The notes under the pieces: model-generated
Told to the model about the DNA's origin: nothing
The model's input: only the letters and a program-made list of their open reading frames with translations
Databases searched by the model: none
Assembly (NCBI RefSeq): GCF_000332295.1
Contig: NZ_KB235930.1
Location: forward strand, 372,895 to 436,894
Source of the DNA: Fortiea contorta PCC 7126
GTDB lineage: Bacteria > Cyanobacteriota > Cyanobacteriia > Cyanobacteriales > Nostocaceae
DNA: 64,000 bases
Reading direction: 5' to 3'
Made by a program: the position numbers and the translations under genes
Shown: positions 45,105 through 54,663 of the stretch, piece after piece
Layout: every line of letters begins with the position of its first letter
Numbering within the stretch: position 1 is the first letter of the stretch

Positions 45105-47357
45105 ATGGGGCGATTCGAGAAGCAACCAGACAACCCGCGAGTCAGAGGTGATCTATCCAGATCCGCAGAAAATGCCCTCTGGGCCGTTGTTGAGGATTTA
45201 GAAAATCTTCAGCAACATGTGATTAGGTCGATGCAGGAAGAAATTAAACGGCTACAGACAGAAAAGAACCGTTTAACTGACGACATTCAAAAGCTGGTTG
45301 AAGAAAAAGAACAACTACAACAGGTGCGCCAAATCACCGAGCAGCAAGTGTTGATCCGTCAGCTAGCCGAAGCTTTAGCCAAGCACATATCTTCCCAACT
45401 CCAATCTTCATTGACAACCTTAGCGACAAAGGCTGCACAACAGGAATCCTCTCAAGTTAGTAGCCTCCCTGGCGGTGTCAACAATGAGAATGTAGAAAAA
45501 CTGCTCAATACCTTGGATGACACCCTCACCATTACCTTCAGCTCGCTGCAGCAAGAACTGAAAAACTATCAAAGTAATCTTTCCCAACAGTTGTCTCGAA
45601 TGCACAATCAACAACAACAAGGGGAAGAAATAATAGCAGAGATCGTCAATCGCTTGCAAGGTCTAGAAAAAACAACCGAAGAAACTTTACTCAAAGCGGT
45701 TAACATCTCACCACCAACCGTCTTACAAGCCCCTGAAGCAGCGGTAGTAAACATCTCGCCACCTACGGTATTGCAAGTTGTTGAGCTACAACAAAACAAA
45801 TCTTCAGAAACCAACGCAAATTTTTCTGAGATAAATAACAATTCCATCGAGCCAGTTTCTGTGATTTCGCCAGAGTTATCACAAAGCGAAGCCGACTGGG
45901 AACCAACGCCACAAATCCCGCCACTACCCCCAGTCAAAGCTGACGACACCGAGCCAATTTCTGTGATTTCACCAGAGTTATCACAAAGCGAAGCCAACTG
46001 GGAACCAACGCCACAAATCTCGCCACTACCCCCAGTCAAAGCTGACGACACCGAGCCAATTTCTGTGATTTCACCAGAGTTATCACAAAACGAAGCTAAT
46101 TTTGCACCGACAGCCCCAGCAGCAGATATCCCCCCACTTCCCCCAGTCAAAGCTAGCGAAGTTGACTGGGAATCAACCGGACAAATTCCTCCTCTACCCC
46201 CAGTCAAAACTGAGGACATCGAGCCAATTTCTTTGATTTCGCCAGACTCCACAAAGGAAACTAGATCAACACCGATTGAGCGATCGCGCCAGCAAAATTC
46301 TACTCCCTCAACACCAAAATTACCTTCTTCTTCGGGCTTATCACCGATCCAGATCGGTTTCTTGCTGATTGTCTTTTCAACGGTAGTATCATCGCTGTAT
46401 AACGTAGCCATCAAGGTAATTTTTCATCAAGGTTCAGAAATCCTGGGATTGGTAGCGGTGGAGCGCTTGCTTGTACCGACTTTAGGCAATACCTTGTTAA
46501 TCTTAATGTTACGTTTGTTGGTGGTTGTACCGCTAATGGTCTTGATGGCTCCCATCATGCATCCACGAGTGTGGCAAGATATCCAAAATATTTTTGACGC
46601 TTTGAGAAAAAATTCTACTCGCGCTCATGCAGCGACGAAAAGAGTTTTTCAGTTGTCGATCGCCAGTGGCTGCTTTTTGTTTTTATCTCAGGTACTAGTT
46701 TATCTGGCTATCGGTCAAATTCCTACAGGAATGGCGATCGCTCTTTTCTTTGTTTATCCCCTGATTAGCGGATTCCTGTCATGGTTCCTGTTCCGCGATC
46801 GTCCTACCCTCTTGGGTGCTGTGGCCATCGGTTCTCTATTCTGCGGTGAGTTACTGGTTTTGGGTGGTTCGGCTCTAGGTAATGTTTCCCTGGGTAGCAG
46901 CACAGCTATCGTCTCAGGCGTAGCTTTCGCTATTTACGTAATTTTAACCAGAGCATGTGCTAGTAAATTGCATCCCGTCACCTTTACTCTCATTAATTTT
47001 GCTACCATGTTGCTCCTCAGCTTCATCGGTTTAATGATCCCACTCCCATCGGAATTCAGCTTAGTACTTGATCCTTCTAAGGTGTTGGAAATTGTTTTAA
47101 GCGCTTTTATTTTGGGCGTACTCACCCTCTGCGGTTACGTATTCAATCATCTTGGAATTCTCAAACTAGGTGCAACACGTTCCGCAATTATCGGAGCTAG
47201 TGTCCCAATTTTAACCGTGATTTTTGCTGGCGTGATTATTCAAGAAAACTTGGAGATTCTCCAAATTTTTGGAGTGCTCTTAGTAACTTTCGGTGCAGGA
47301 GCATTTGGCTTTGAAAAAATGCGAAAATTGGCAAATTCTACCAATTATCCCAATTAA
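45105..47357 (+). CDS. EamA/DMT-family transporter with long coiled-coil and Pro-repeat N-terminus
   Basis: A 750-residue fusion. Residues 20-200 are soluble and coiled-coil-like (EEIKRLQTEKNRLTDDIQKL; helices continue to 195). Residues 246-380 are a Pro/Glu/Ser-rich segment with three 34-residue repeats, the core being EPISVISPELSQSEANWEP and PPLPPVKADD, plus degenerate copies. From about 412 to the end, ten membrane helices form two EamA domains (SPIQIGFLLIVFSTVVSSLY; GMAIALFFVYPLISGFLSWF; LGATRSAIIGASVPILTVIF). DMT transporters move metabolites or drugs; the substrate is unknown. Ordinary family members have about 300 residues, so the first 410 are an addition. The N-terminus begins MGRFEKQPDNPRVRGD at ATG 45105. 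Confidence 0.85.
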   Translation: MGRFEKQPDNPRVRGDLSRSAENALWAVVEDLENLQQHVIRSMQEEIKRLQTEKNRLTDDIQKLVEEKEQLQQVRQITEQQVLIRQLAEALAKHISSQLQSSLTTLATKAAQQESSQVSSLPGGVNNENVEKLLNTLDDTLTITFSSLQQELKNYQSNLSQQLSRMHNQQQQGEEIIAEIVNRLQGLEKTTEETLLKAVNISPPTVLQAPEAAVVNISPPTVLQVVELQQNKSSETNANFSEINNNSIEPVSVISPELSQSEADWEPTPQIPPLPPVKADDTEPISVISPELSQSEANWEPTPQISPLPPVKADDTEPISVISPELSQNEANFAPTAPAADIPPLPPVKASEVDWESTGQIPPLPPVKTEDIEPISLISPDSTKETRSTPIERSRQQNSTPSTPKLPSSSGLSPIQIGFLLIVFSTVVSSLYNVAIKVIFHQGSEILGLVAVERLLVPTLGNTLLILMLRLLVVVPLMVLMAPIMHPRVWQDIQNIFDALRKNSTRAHAATKRVFQLSIASGCFLFLSQVLVYLAIGQIPTGMAIALFFVYPLISGFLSWFLFRDRPTLLGAVAIGSLFCGELLVLGGSALGNVSLGSSTAIVSGVAFAIYVILTRACASKLHPVTFTLINFATMLLLSFIGLMIPLPSEFSLVLDPSKVLEIVLSAFILGVLTLCGYVFNHLGILKLGATRSAIIGASVPILTVIFAGVIIQENLEILQIFGVLLVTFGAGAFGFEKMRKLANSTNYPN

Positions 47358-47462
47358 GAGCACAGTTTATCTGTACACATGAAATACTTTTTGTTGTATA
47401 GAAGTTGCTTTCGCTTCATTTCTATGTTGTGACCGACTGAAAATGATCTGAGTACACAATAC

Positions 47463-47493
47463 TAGCCCCTAACCCCTAACCCCTAACCCCCTT
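47463..47493. repeat. Short tandem repeat (CCTAACC type)
   Basis: Tandem CTAACCCC/CCCTAAC units at about 47463-47493 form a short tandemly repeated (STRR-like) track in the gap after the transporter gene. Such octamer or heptamer tracks are common in Nostoc-type genomes. Confidence 0.7.
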
Positions 47494-47739
47494 TATTTAA
47501 TCCCCGCAAGTAATATTTCAACTTCCTTGGTTTAGAGTACTTTTACTGAATTAAAAGTAAAAATTAATTTTGATTTTTTGAAAAAATATTTTACTTAATG
47601 ATTTGATGACATGATGCTACTAGATGAGTGTATACAAAACTCGTAAACAAATGCTAATATCAGGAACAATATTAGAAAAAATAACAGGCATTTTGAACTG
47701 GAAATTATCCGTGTTATTAAATGTGTGTAATTCCTCTAA

Positions 47740-48015
47740 GTGCAAGCTGTCTCAACTACTAAGGTATTGCTGGAAGTGTTGAGCAGTGTAGCAAATAACA
47801 AACCATCATCGTGGCTGTTTGAGTTCATCACAACACCCTTTCTATCATTTCTAGACTTCTGGGAAAAACTCAAAACTCACCAAAAGTCTAGAAAAACAAT
47901 CTGGAGGAGATATTTTCCATTAACTGCACCTGCTGATATGGGTGATCTGCTCCAGCTAGTAGAAACTCTTAATTCAGTGAGAACACCGTTATCATTGATA
48001 CCGATACAAGAGTAA
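47740..48015 (+). CDS. Doubtful small reading frame upstream of hetR
   Basis: A 91-codon frame with GTG start and no clear ribosome site, in the long leader of hetR. The protein is basic with one hydrophobic segment (SSWLFEFITTPFLSFLDFWE) and RKTIWRRYFPLT, and I do not recognise it. Composition is less random than usual but not convincing. It could be part of the hetR regulatory region rather than a gene. Confidence 0.25.
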   Translation: MQAVSTTKVLLEVLSSVANNKPSSWLFEFITTPFLSFLDFWEKLKTHQKSRKTIWRRYFPLTAPADMGDLLQLVETLNSVRTPLSLIPIQE

Positions 48016-48311
48016 AACTTTGATATAGCTATTAGACTTGATCAGTTAATTTAAGGAAGCCACTGAATTTTACCCTGAGGTACAAAGCAGTCCCAGAGTA
48101 AAGCTTACATATGCTAGAAAGACTGAAGTTAGACGCTAATTCAACTCTAGCAATGGTAATATCTATGGTTCTGTACCAAAACTTAGGTGGAATTCACAAT
48201 ACTTGACTACCAAGAGTCTTATAGTTAGAGCATAATAAATAATCTGAAGTGAAGACATAGCCTTCAGTCAGGTGTATACTACTTACTTCCCTTTGACTAA
48301 TAACTGTGTAA

Positions 48312-49235
<924 letters not shown>

Positions 49236-49365
49236 TATGCTCGCCATCACTTAACCTAGTTTGCAGTAATTTTAACTAGCTTTTAGTGCCTAGAATCCAC
49301 TGCCGAGTGGATTCACATCATGGCACTGCCAGGGTAGCCCATGAGCTAAAGTCTTCTCAACTAGT

Positions 49366-49998
49366 TTATCTACTATTTGGTGGCGCTACTATTGGGTCTG
49401 TAGCCGGAACACTGATGAATCCCGCAGGTTTGATAATTGGCGGTGTAGACCCAGACGTCAAGCCGCTAACTCTGTCGCTAGCATCGATACAAGTATCTAA
49501 AGCCCTAATCGGCGCCAAGTCTTTGACTTCACTACGCAAACCCACTACACATTGAGCAAAGCGCACGGGTAACAAACTGCGACCGCAATAACTCAAAGCT
49601 GAGGGATTAACTGCCCCTTGAGTATTCAAACTAATATTAACTACACAAGTAGCCAACTCTTCCGGGCGTCTAACTAATCTACAACCAGCAAGAGCCTCTG
49701 TAGCAGCGATTTTAGCTTCCTGGCTAATTTTCACCACACAAGTAGACAATTCTCTGGGACGTAATGCTTTAGCACAGGCCGATAAGGCTGCATCTGGAGT
49801 GACACCCACCTTGATAATTTGACCAGCACAGGCACGATAATCATTGTTGCTGTAGGAGGCGGTGAGAGCTACACCAGGGACAATTGTTAATAACCACCCA
49901 GTAATAGCTAAAACTGGTGCTGTCAACCGAACTGCTTGAGAATTTAATACTTTGTGAGCAGAATAGTGATTTCCGCTGACTTTTTTACTTAGAACCAT
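49366..49998 (-). CDS. Exported hypothetical protein with triplicated cysteine motif
   Basis: About 210 residues. The start ATG 49998 is chosen because GGAG lies 7 bp upstream; ATG 50004 and a TTG further up are alternatives. A hydrophobic segment (APVLAITGWLLTIVPGVALT) follows and should be a signal or anchor. The mature part has three tandem modules of about 38 residues with the pattern C-x8-9-R-x-x-E/F-x-x-T/Q-C-V-V (ACAKALRPRELSTCVVKISQ; GCRLVRRPEELATCVVNISL; YCGRSLLPVRFAQCVVGLRS). Paired cysteines suggest disulfides outside the cytoplasm. The C-terminus is Pro/Ser-rich. I know no name. It is convergent with hetR and divergent from rpsD. Confidence 0.7.
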   Translation of the reverse strand: MVLSKKVSGNHYSAHKVLNSQAVRLTAPVLAITGWLLTIVPGVALTASYSNNDYRACAGQIIKVGVTPDAALSACAKALRPRELSTCVVKISQEAKIAATEALAGCRLVRRPEELATCVVNISLNTQGAVNPSALSYCGRSLLPVRFAQCVVGLRSEVKDLAPIRALDTCIDASDRVSGLTSGSTPPIIKPAGFISVPATDPIVAPPNSR

Positions 49999-50255
49999 TG
50001 CCATTCTCCAAACATCCAAAGTTATGCTAGCTTACAATGTGCCATACACAACCGTATTCCTACAAATTTTCCTGCGGGAACCAGAGCGACTCAATAAAGA
50101 AGAAAACGTTTGCACAGATGGATATAATAGAGGTTTATGTACTAAAGTAGGTAATTGGTTTCATACAAACCGAAGATTTTCCTGACTTTTAGTCGAGGGA
50201 ATGCCAAAATAGTATGTCTACGTAAAGTTTAAACAGGATTAGATTAAGGAAACTC

Positions 50256-50864
50256 ATGTCCCGATACAGAGGGCCACGCCTCAGAATTGCACGTCGCTTG
50301 GGCGACTTACCAGGGTTAACCCGGAAAAGCGCCAGACGCGCTTACCCCCCTGGTCAGCACGGTCAGAACCGCAAGAAGCGCTCTGAATATGCTATCCGTC
50401 TTGAAGAAAAGCAAAAGCTCCGCTTCAACTACGGTCTGACTGAAAAGCAATTGCTCCGGTATGTGCGGAAAGCCAGACGAATTACGGGTTCTACCGGACA
50501 AGTGCTGCTGCAATTGTTAGAAATGCGCTTGGATAATACTGTTTTTCGCTTGGGTCTTGCTCCCACAATTCCCGCAGCGCGTCAACTGGTAAACCACGGT
50601 CACATAACTGTGAAAGGTCGTGTAGTGAATATCGCTAGCTACCAGTGTCGTCCTGGTGAGGAAATTGCTGTTAGGGATAAGGAAGCATCTCGCAAGTTGG
50701 TAGAAAACAACTTACAGTATCCTGGTTTAGCTAACCTCCCCAGTCATTTAGAGTTTGACAAAGCTAAGTTAGTTGGTAAAGTCAACAGCGTGATTGAACG
50801 GGAATGGGTGGCGCTACAAGTTAACGAACTGCTTGTGGTGGAATACTACTCACGCCAAGCTTAA
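50256..50864 (+). CDS. rpsD: Small ribosomal subunit protein uS4
   Basis: A 202-residue S4 protein. The N-terminus [20 protein letters not shown] is the cyanobacterial/chloroplast form, and the S4 RNA-binding domain (about residues 90-155) contains [20 protein letters not shown] and [20 protein letters not shown]. It binds 16S rRNA early in small-subunit assembly. As usual in cyanobacteria it stands apart from the main ribosomal operons. It is followed by an imperfect TCATT-type inverted repeat (about 50878-50925) before moaA. Confidence 0.96.
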   Translation: MSRYRGPRLRIARRLGDLPGLTRKSARRAYPPGQHGQNRKKRSEYAIRLEEKQKLRFNYGLTEKQLLRYVRKARRITGSTGQVLLQLLEMRLDNTVFRLGLAPTIPAARQLVNHGHITVKGRVVNIASYQCRPGEEIAVRDKEASRKLVENNLQYPGLANLPSHLEFDKAKLVGKVNSVIEREWVALQVNELLVVEYYSRQA

Positions 50865-50919
50865 TTTTTTATTTTTGGTCATTGTCCTTAGTCCGTCGTA
50901 TTTCACAAGTGACAGATGA

Positions 50920-51906
50920 CTAACCCCCAATTTGCGACATGGTACGAGTGTATGCGGCTGTCGTACCAGAGTCGCGCTCTTTAAAATTAATTTCTGGTTT
51001 GATTTCCAAAAGTTCCCTGACCTGCTCTTGCAATTGAGTAGTAATAACACCATGACGCAGAGCAGTTTTCAGGTCAATTTGTCCGGTTTCATTTAATAAA
51101 CAAGGACGCAACCAACCGTCTGCATTTAAACGCATCCGATTACAGCGATCGCAAAAGCACTCCGACATCTGACTAATAAATCCTAGCGTCCCCTGCGCGC
51201 CCGGAATTTTCAACACCTCAGCAGGCCCGTTACCACGTATTTGTGATTCTGTCAATCCCCAGTGATCGCTTATTTGTCGTCGTAATTCAGCAGAAGATAC
51301 CCAACCGCGATCGCCAAATAATCGTAAGTTACCAATAGGCATAAACTCAATAAATCTGACATGCCAATGCTTGTCAATGGTCAAAGCAGCCAAATCTAAA
51401 ACCTCGTGGTCGTTAACCCCAGGAATCACCACCACATTTAACTTCAGCGGGTCAAAACCCACATGATAAGCAGCTTGGATCCCATTCCAGACATCTTGCC
51501 AACGCGATCGCCCACGATTACCGATAATGAGATCAAAGGTGTCAGCATCGAGAGAGTCGAGGCTAATATTGATTCGGCGCAAACCAGCATCATAAAGATT
51601 TTGCGCCACGGGAGCGAGTAAAAACCCATTGGTAGTCATCGACAAGTCTTGAGTTTGGGGAAAAGCAGCAATTTTGCTGACTAAATCTACCACACCGGGA
51701 CGTAGCAGCGGTTCCCCACCGGTCAGACGAAAGCGGGTAAAGCCCACCGGGATGAAAACCTCTTGAATTAGGGTGAGGAGTTCATCATCAGTCAATAACT
51801 GTTGCTTGAGGATATAGTCAAGCTCCGTACCTTGGGGCATACAATATTGACAGCGGAAATTACAGCGATCAATGAGACTAATGCGGAGATAATCTACCTG
51901 GTTCAT
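50920..51906 (-). CDS. moaA: GTP 3',8-cyclase (molybdenum cofactor biosynthesis protein A)
   Basis: A radical-SAM enzyme of 328 residues using ATG 51906 ([20 protein letters not shown]); an earlier frame start adds three residues. The radical-SAM cluster motif CNFRCQYC is at the N-terminus. The second [4Fe-4S] site is in [20 protein letters not shown] near the C-terminus. It converts GTP to 3',8-cyclo-GTP with MoaC as partner in molybdopterin synthesis, which supplies nitrate reductase among others. [14 protein letters not shown] and [13 protein letters not shown] are further conserved blocks. The final GG-containing tail (MSQIGG) is as expected for activity. Confidence 0.95.
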   Translation of the reverse strand: MNQVDYLRISLIDRCNFRCQYCMPQGTELDYILKQQLLTDDELLTLIQEVFIPVGFTRFRLTGGEPLLRPGVVDLVSKIAAFPQTQDLSMTTNGFLLAPVAQNLYDAGLRRINISLDSLDADTFDLIIGNRGRSRWQDVWNGIQAAYHVGFDPLKLNVVVIPGVNDHEVLDLAALTIDKHWHVRFIEFMPIGNLRLFGDRGWVSSAELRRQISDHWGLTESQIRGNGPAEVLKIPGAQGTLGFISQMSECFCDRCNRMRLNADGWLRPCLLNETGQIDLKTALRHGVITTQLQEQVRELLEIKPEINFKERDSGTTAAYTRTMSQIGG

Positions 51907-52177
51907 GAAAAGCAAAAAATGAGCTTTTTGTCAAGTTATGAGAGCGATCGTCACAAATAAAGTTAATTCACGCTCCTCTAGGCTAGCGTGCATTAGGTAT
52001 ATTTGCGAAAAAAAGAAGGCGTCGGGTAAGATGCGATCGCCTAATTTCCCGGCCAGTACTTTTTGCGCGTACTCTCTCATAACCCTCATCACAAAAGACA
52101 AAAACCAAAGTACTCTAAAACCGACTGTCCCCATAAAAAGAAGCAGCCGGTTTGAAAGCGTTTATTTTAAGCGCAAT

Positions 52178-52303
52178 TTAGGCTTGTCTATTTAAGAAGT
52201 TTTGCACTTGTTGCAAAGCTGCAGCACCGATGTTAAAAGCAGCCCAAGCAGCAGCAATAAGAACTGGTGCGAAAACGATAGCTATACGGAAATCGATGTC
52301 CAT
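52178..52303 (-). CDS. psbY: Photosystem II protein Y
   Basis: A 41-residue frame: MDIDFRIAIVFAPVLIAAAW, then AAFNIGAAALQQVQNFL, then NRQA. It agrees with cyanobacterial PsbY (MDWRV...AAxWAxxNIGAAAxxQxQ), a single-helix peripheral subunit of photosystem II near cytochrome b559. A GAGGGG Shine-Dalgarno lies 6-8 bp upstream of the ATG at 52303. It is too short for a routine length filter. The composite repeat locus 2 begins about 130 bp upstream of its start. Confidence 0.88.
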   Translation of the reverse strand: MDIDFRIAIVFAPVLIAAAWAAFNIGAAALQQVQNFLNRQA

Positions 52304-52437
52304 TTTTAGAACCCCTCTGTTAAATAAGTTAAAGTTTTGTCAACTGCTCTCACTTTTATTGTTAGCTGAAGTGGACAATTTTTCCAGACCTATGTGTAAA
52401 GAATAGTTAATTGGGTATTGGACACGGGATCAGAAGA

Positions 52438-52706
52438 AGTGTGGGAGGAGGGGGAAGTGTGGGAGGTGTGGGAGGAGGGGGAAGTGTGGGAGGTGTGGGA
52501 GGAGGGGGAAGTGTGGGAGGTGTGGGAGGTGTGGGAGGTGTGGGAGGAGGGGGAAGTGTGGGAGGTGTGGGAGGTGTGGGAGGAAGGAGAAGATAGCAAG
52601 CGTAAGCATAAATTCTTTTTTTCTCTCATCCCCCCATCTCCCCACACTCCCCACACTCCCCACACTCCCCACACTCTCCATCTCCCCATCTCCCCACACT
52701 CCCTCA
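52438..52706. repeat. Composite repeat locus 2: G-rich arm, conserved core, C-rich arm
   Basis: The left arm (52438-52585) is built of GTGTGGGAG and GAGGGGGAA units. The core (about 52586-52626) reads GGAGAAGATAGCAAGCGTAA followed by GCATAAATTC and a T-run. The right arm (about 52628-52704) is C-rich with CCCCACACT units. It lies between the psbY start and the stop of the gamma-carbonic-anhydrase-like gene. The arms are mutually complementary. Confidence 0.9.
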
Positions 52707-52715
52707 TCTTTATAA

Positions 52716-53240
52716 TCACACGGTAAACCCGATATCCGTGCCCTTATCGGCGTGAACCAAGGCTAACTTTTGGTAACGTTCTGCGTGTGCGAGCAGTTCA
52801 GCGGCTTCGGGGGGGGTGATTTGGCGAAGGATTTTACCGGGAACGCCGACGACTAGAGACAATGGCGGTACGTCTTTGGTGACGACTGCGCCAGCGCCGA
52901 TAATGCTACCAGCCCCTACCCTGACACCATCCAAAATTATGGCGCCGATACCGATTAAACAGCCTCGTTCAATATGAGCAGAATGGACTACCGCACGATG
53001 ACCTACGGTAACATGGTCTTCTAAGATGGTAGGAAAACCGGGATCGCCGTGTAAAATAGCTCCATCTTGAATATTTGTGCATTCACCGATATCAATCCGC
53101 TCTACGTCGCCTCTGACTACGGCTCCATACCAGATGCTAGCACCGGCGGCGATGTTGACTGAACCGATGACAACTGCATTGGTGGCGATGAAGGCGGCTT
53201 GAGAAAAATCAGGAGATGACCAGTAAGAAGCAGTAGACAC
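52716..53240 (-). CDS. Gamma-carbonic-anhydrase-like left-handed beta-helix protein
   Basis: About 174 residues from GTG 53240, preferred to a TTG 45 bp upstream because homologues begin near [13 protein letters not shown]. Hexapeptide repeats of a left-handed beta-helix fill the protein: [72 protein letters not shown]. Three metal-binding histidines of the gamma class are in [12 protein letters not shown]. It is related to CcmM's N-terminal domain and to PaaY/YrdA proteins; carbonic anhydrase activity is possible but not certain. Confidence 0.87.
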   Translation of the reverse strand: MSTASYWSSPDFSQAAFIATNAVVIGSVNIAAGASIWYGAVVRGDVERIDIGECTNIQDGAILHGDPGFPTILEDHVTVGHRAVVHSAHIERGCLIGIGAIILDGVRVGAGSIIGAGAVVTKDVPPLSLVVGVPGKILRQITPPEAAELLAHAERYQKLALVHADKGTDIGFTV

Positions 53241-53463
53241 GATAGAATATGAATATGGTACCCAGGAACACTGGAGAAGCTCCAACTTTTCAGGCTGGTT
53301 GCAAGACTAGATTATCACAGGGTTATGGCTCTATGTAGAGCAGGACACTGATGAAAAAATTGACTACCACAAGTCAGAGCAGCTAACCGTAAGTTTTAGA
53401 GCCGAAGTGTAAAATGTAACCCACTGGTGCTGGCGAAGACAAAACTATGTTTCTATGCACTTC

Positions 53464-53976
53464 ATGATGAATCCAGGCTTGCAGTACCCCATATTTGGCC
53501 CTGACATTCAGTGTCCCCACTGTCGCCAAACGATCCCGGCGCTGACACTGACGGACACTTATTTATGTCCTCGTCATGGGGCGTTTGAAGCGAATCCGAA
53601 AACTGGTGAATTAATCCATTTACAATCGGGGCGTCATTGGCGCAAGTGGAATAACGACTGGTATCGTCAACACACTCACCCTGACGGGATTCGATTTGAA
53701 ATTCACGAGGCGCTGGATAAGTTGTATACCCAGGGCTATCGAGCTACACGGGTGATTATTGCGCGTCGCTATGAAGAATTGATGAGCGGCTATTTGGAAC
53801 GGAGTACCCCTTGGCGTTCTGGACAACCTGAAGGTGCTGCGGCGCGACTTTATGGTTTACCTGTGGAGTTTAGCCCTGACTCAGCAGATGATCCTGCATG
53901 GGAAGTGATTAATTTTGACTTGGAAAAAGAGCCTGGTGTACCTGTACGCTATCCTTATTTCCGGTTATTTGAGTAG
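53464..53976 (+). CDS. TIGR02652 family cyanobacterial protein
   Basis: About 170 residues of a family restricted to cyanobacteria. The start region NPGLQYPIFGPDIQCPHCRQ carries CxxC, and LTDTYLCPRHGAFEANPKTG completes a likely zinc ribbon (CPHC...CPRHG). The middle WRKWNNDWYRQHTHPDGIRF and RATRVIIARRYEELMSGYLE are also typical. Function unknown. Three ATG codons (53455, 53464, 53467) are possible; none has a clear ribosome site. Confidence 0.85.
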   Translation: MMNPGLQYPIFGPDIQCPHCRQTIPALTLTDTYLCPRHGAFEANPKTGELIHLQSGRHWRKWNNDWYRQHTHPDGIRFEIHEALDKLYTQGYRATRVIIARRYEELMSGYLERSTPWRSGQPEGAAARLYGLPVEFSPDSADDPAWEVINFDLEKEPGVPVRYPYFRLFE

Positions 53977-53985
53977 ATGTCATTG

Positions 53986-54023
53986 GTCATTAGTCATTTG
54001 ACAAAGGACTCATGACTAATGAC
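53986..54023. repeat. TCATTAGTCA inverted repeat
   Basis: A perfect 11-bp stem, GTCATTAGTCA (53986-53996) and TGACTAATGAC (54013-54023). The surrounding TCATTGGTCATTAG is a degenerate heptamer track. It follows the TIGR02652 stop and may act as its terminator. Confidence 0.65.
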
Positions 54024-54070
54024 AAAACGCCAAGTCTGGGCGATCAGCACTTTGGTACAAGGACACAATT

Positions 54071-54505
54071 ATGCACCATGCTTCGATTCGGACTGCAAAT
54101 ATTCATCGAGCGATCGCATTTTATGAACTTTTGGGATTTACAGTCTGTGAACGCTTCACTACAGGCTACACCCTCGCTTGTTGGATGGAGGGATTAAACG
54201 GCAGAATTGAATTAATCCAAATTCCAGAACCAAAACCAGCTGCCGATGCATTTGCAGATGAACATTATGTGGGATACTATCATCTATCTTTCGATTTAAC
54301 GAACGTTACCCCAGATTTGCCTGGTTATTTAGAAAACTTACAGGGTCGTTTGGCTGTAGCATCTCAAAGTCAACCAGAACAGTTTCAACCACTGCAGGTG
54401 CTGTTGTTACCAACACAGCAGCAAATAGGCGATCGCATTTTAGAAGTCGCTTTCATTGCAGACACTGACGGTTTACCGCTGGAGTTGATCCGGTTTATGG
54501 CTTAA
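54071..54505 (+). CDS. VOC family (glyoxalase/dioxygenase fold) protein
   Basis: A 144-residue protein of the vicinal oxygen chelate superfamily. HHASIRTANIHRAIAFYELL is the first beta-alpha-beta module with a candidate metal His at the start, and LNGRIELIQIPEPK gives the first Glu-type ligand. The second module begins YHLSFDLTNV, and ILEVAFIADTDGLPLELIRF ends with the expected Glu. The substrate of this subfamily is not known. It lies 94 bp after TIGR02652. Confidence 0.82.
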   Translation: MHHASIRTANIHRAIAFYELLGFTVCERFTTGYTLACWMEGLNGRIELIQIPEPKPAADAFADEHYVGYYHLSFDLTNVTPDLPGYLENLQGRLAVASQSQPEQFQPLQVLLLPTQQQIGDRILEVAFIADTDGLPLELIRFMA

Positions 54506-54663
54506 GGTCATGTGCGGCTAAGATGCAGATTATTGATTATTTGAAGATTCATCACTTATATTCGCGTCTGTGCATGAGAGCAGAAAATATCGATGCTATT
54601 TGCCCAACTCCCTTTGATTAAACCAAATATGTCAAGGCATTTACATATATACTTTTAAAGTAC

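Noticed and set aside
45608-46414. 268-codon frame antisense to the transporter fusion
   Set aside because: Repetitive composition mirrors the Pro/Glu-rich repeats of the sense protein; no start or family support.
48270-48290. Possible NtcA site before hetR
   Set aside because: GTA and TAC are separated by 7, not 8, bases, and no suitably placed -10 box was seen.
52390-52726. Open frames rich in Gly/Val or His/Thr/Ser across repeat locus 2
   Set aside because: Produced by the minisatellite arms; three frames are open on overlapping ground. The same holds for the frames at loci 3 and 4 (61165-61555 and 63145-63541).
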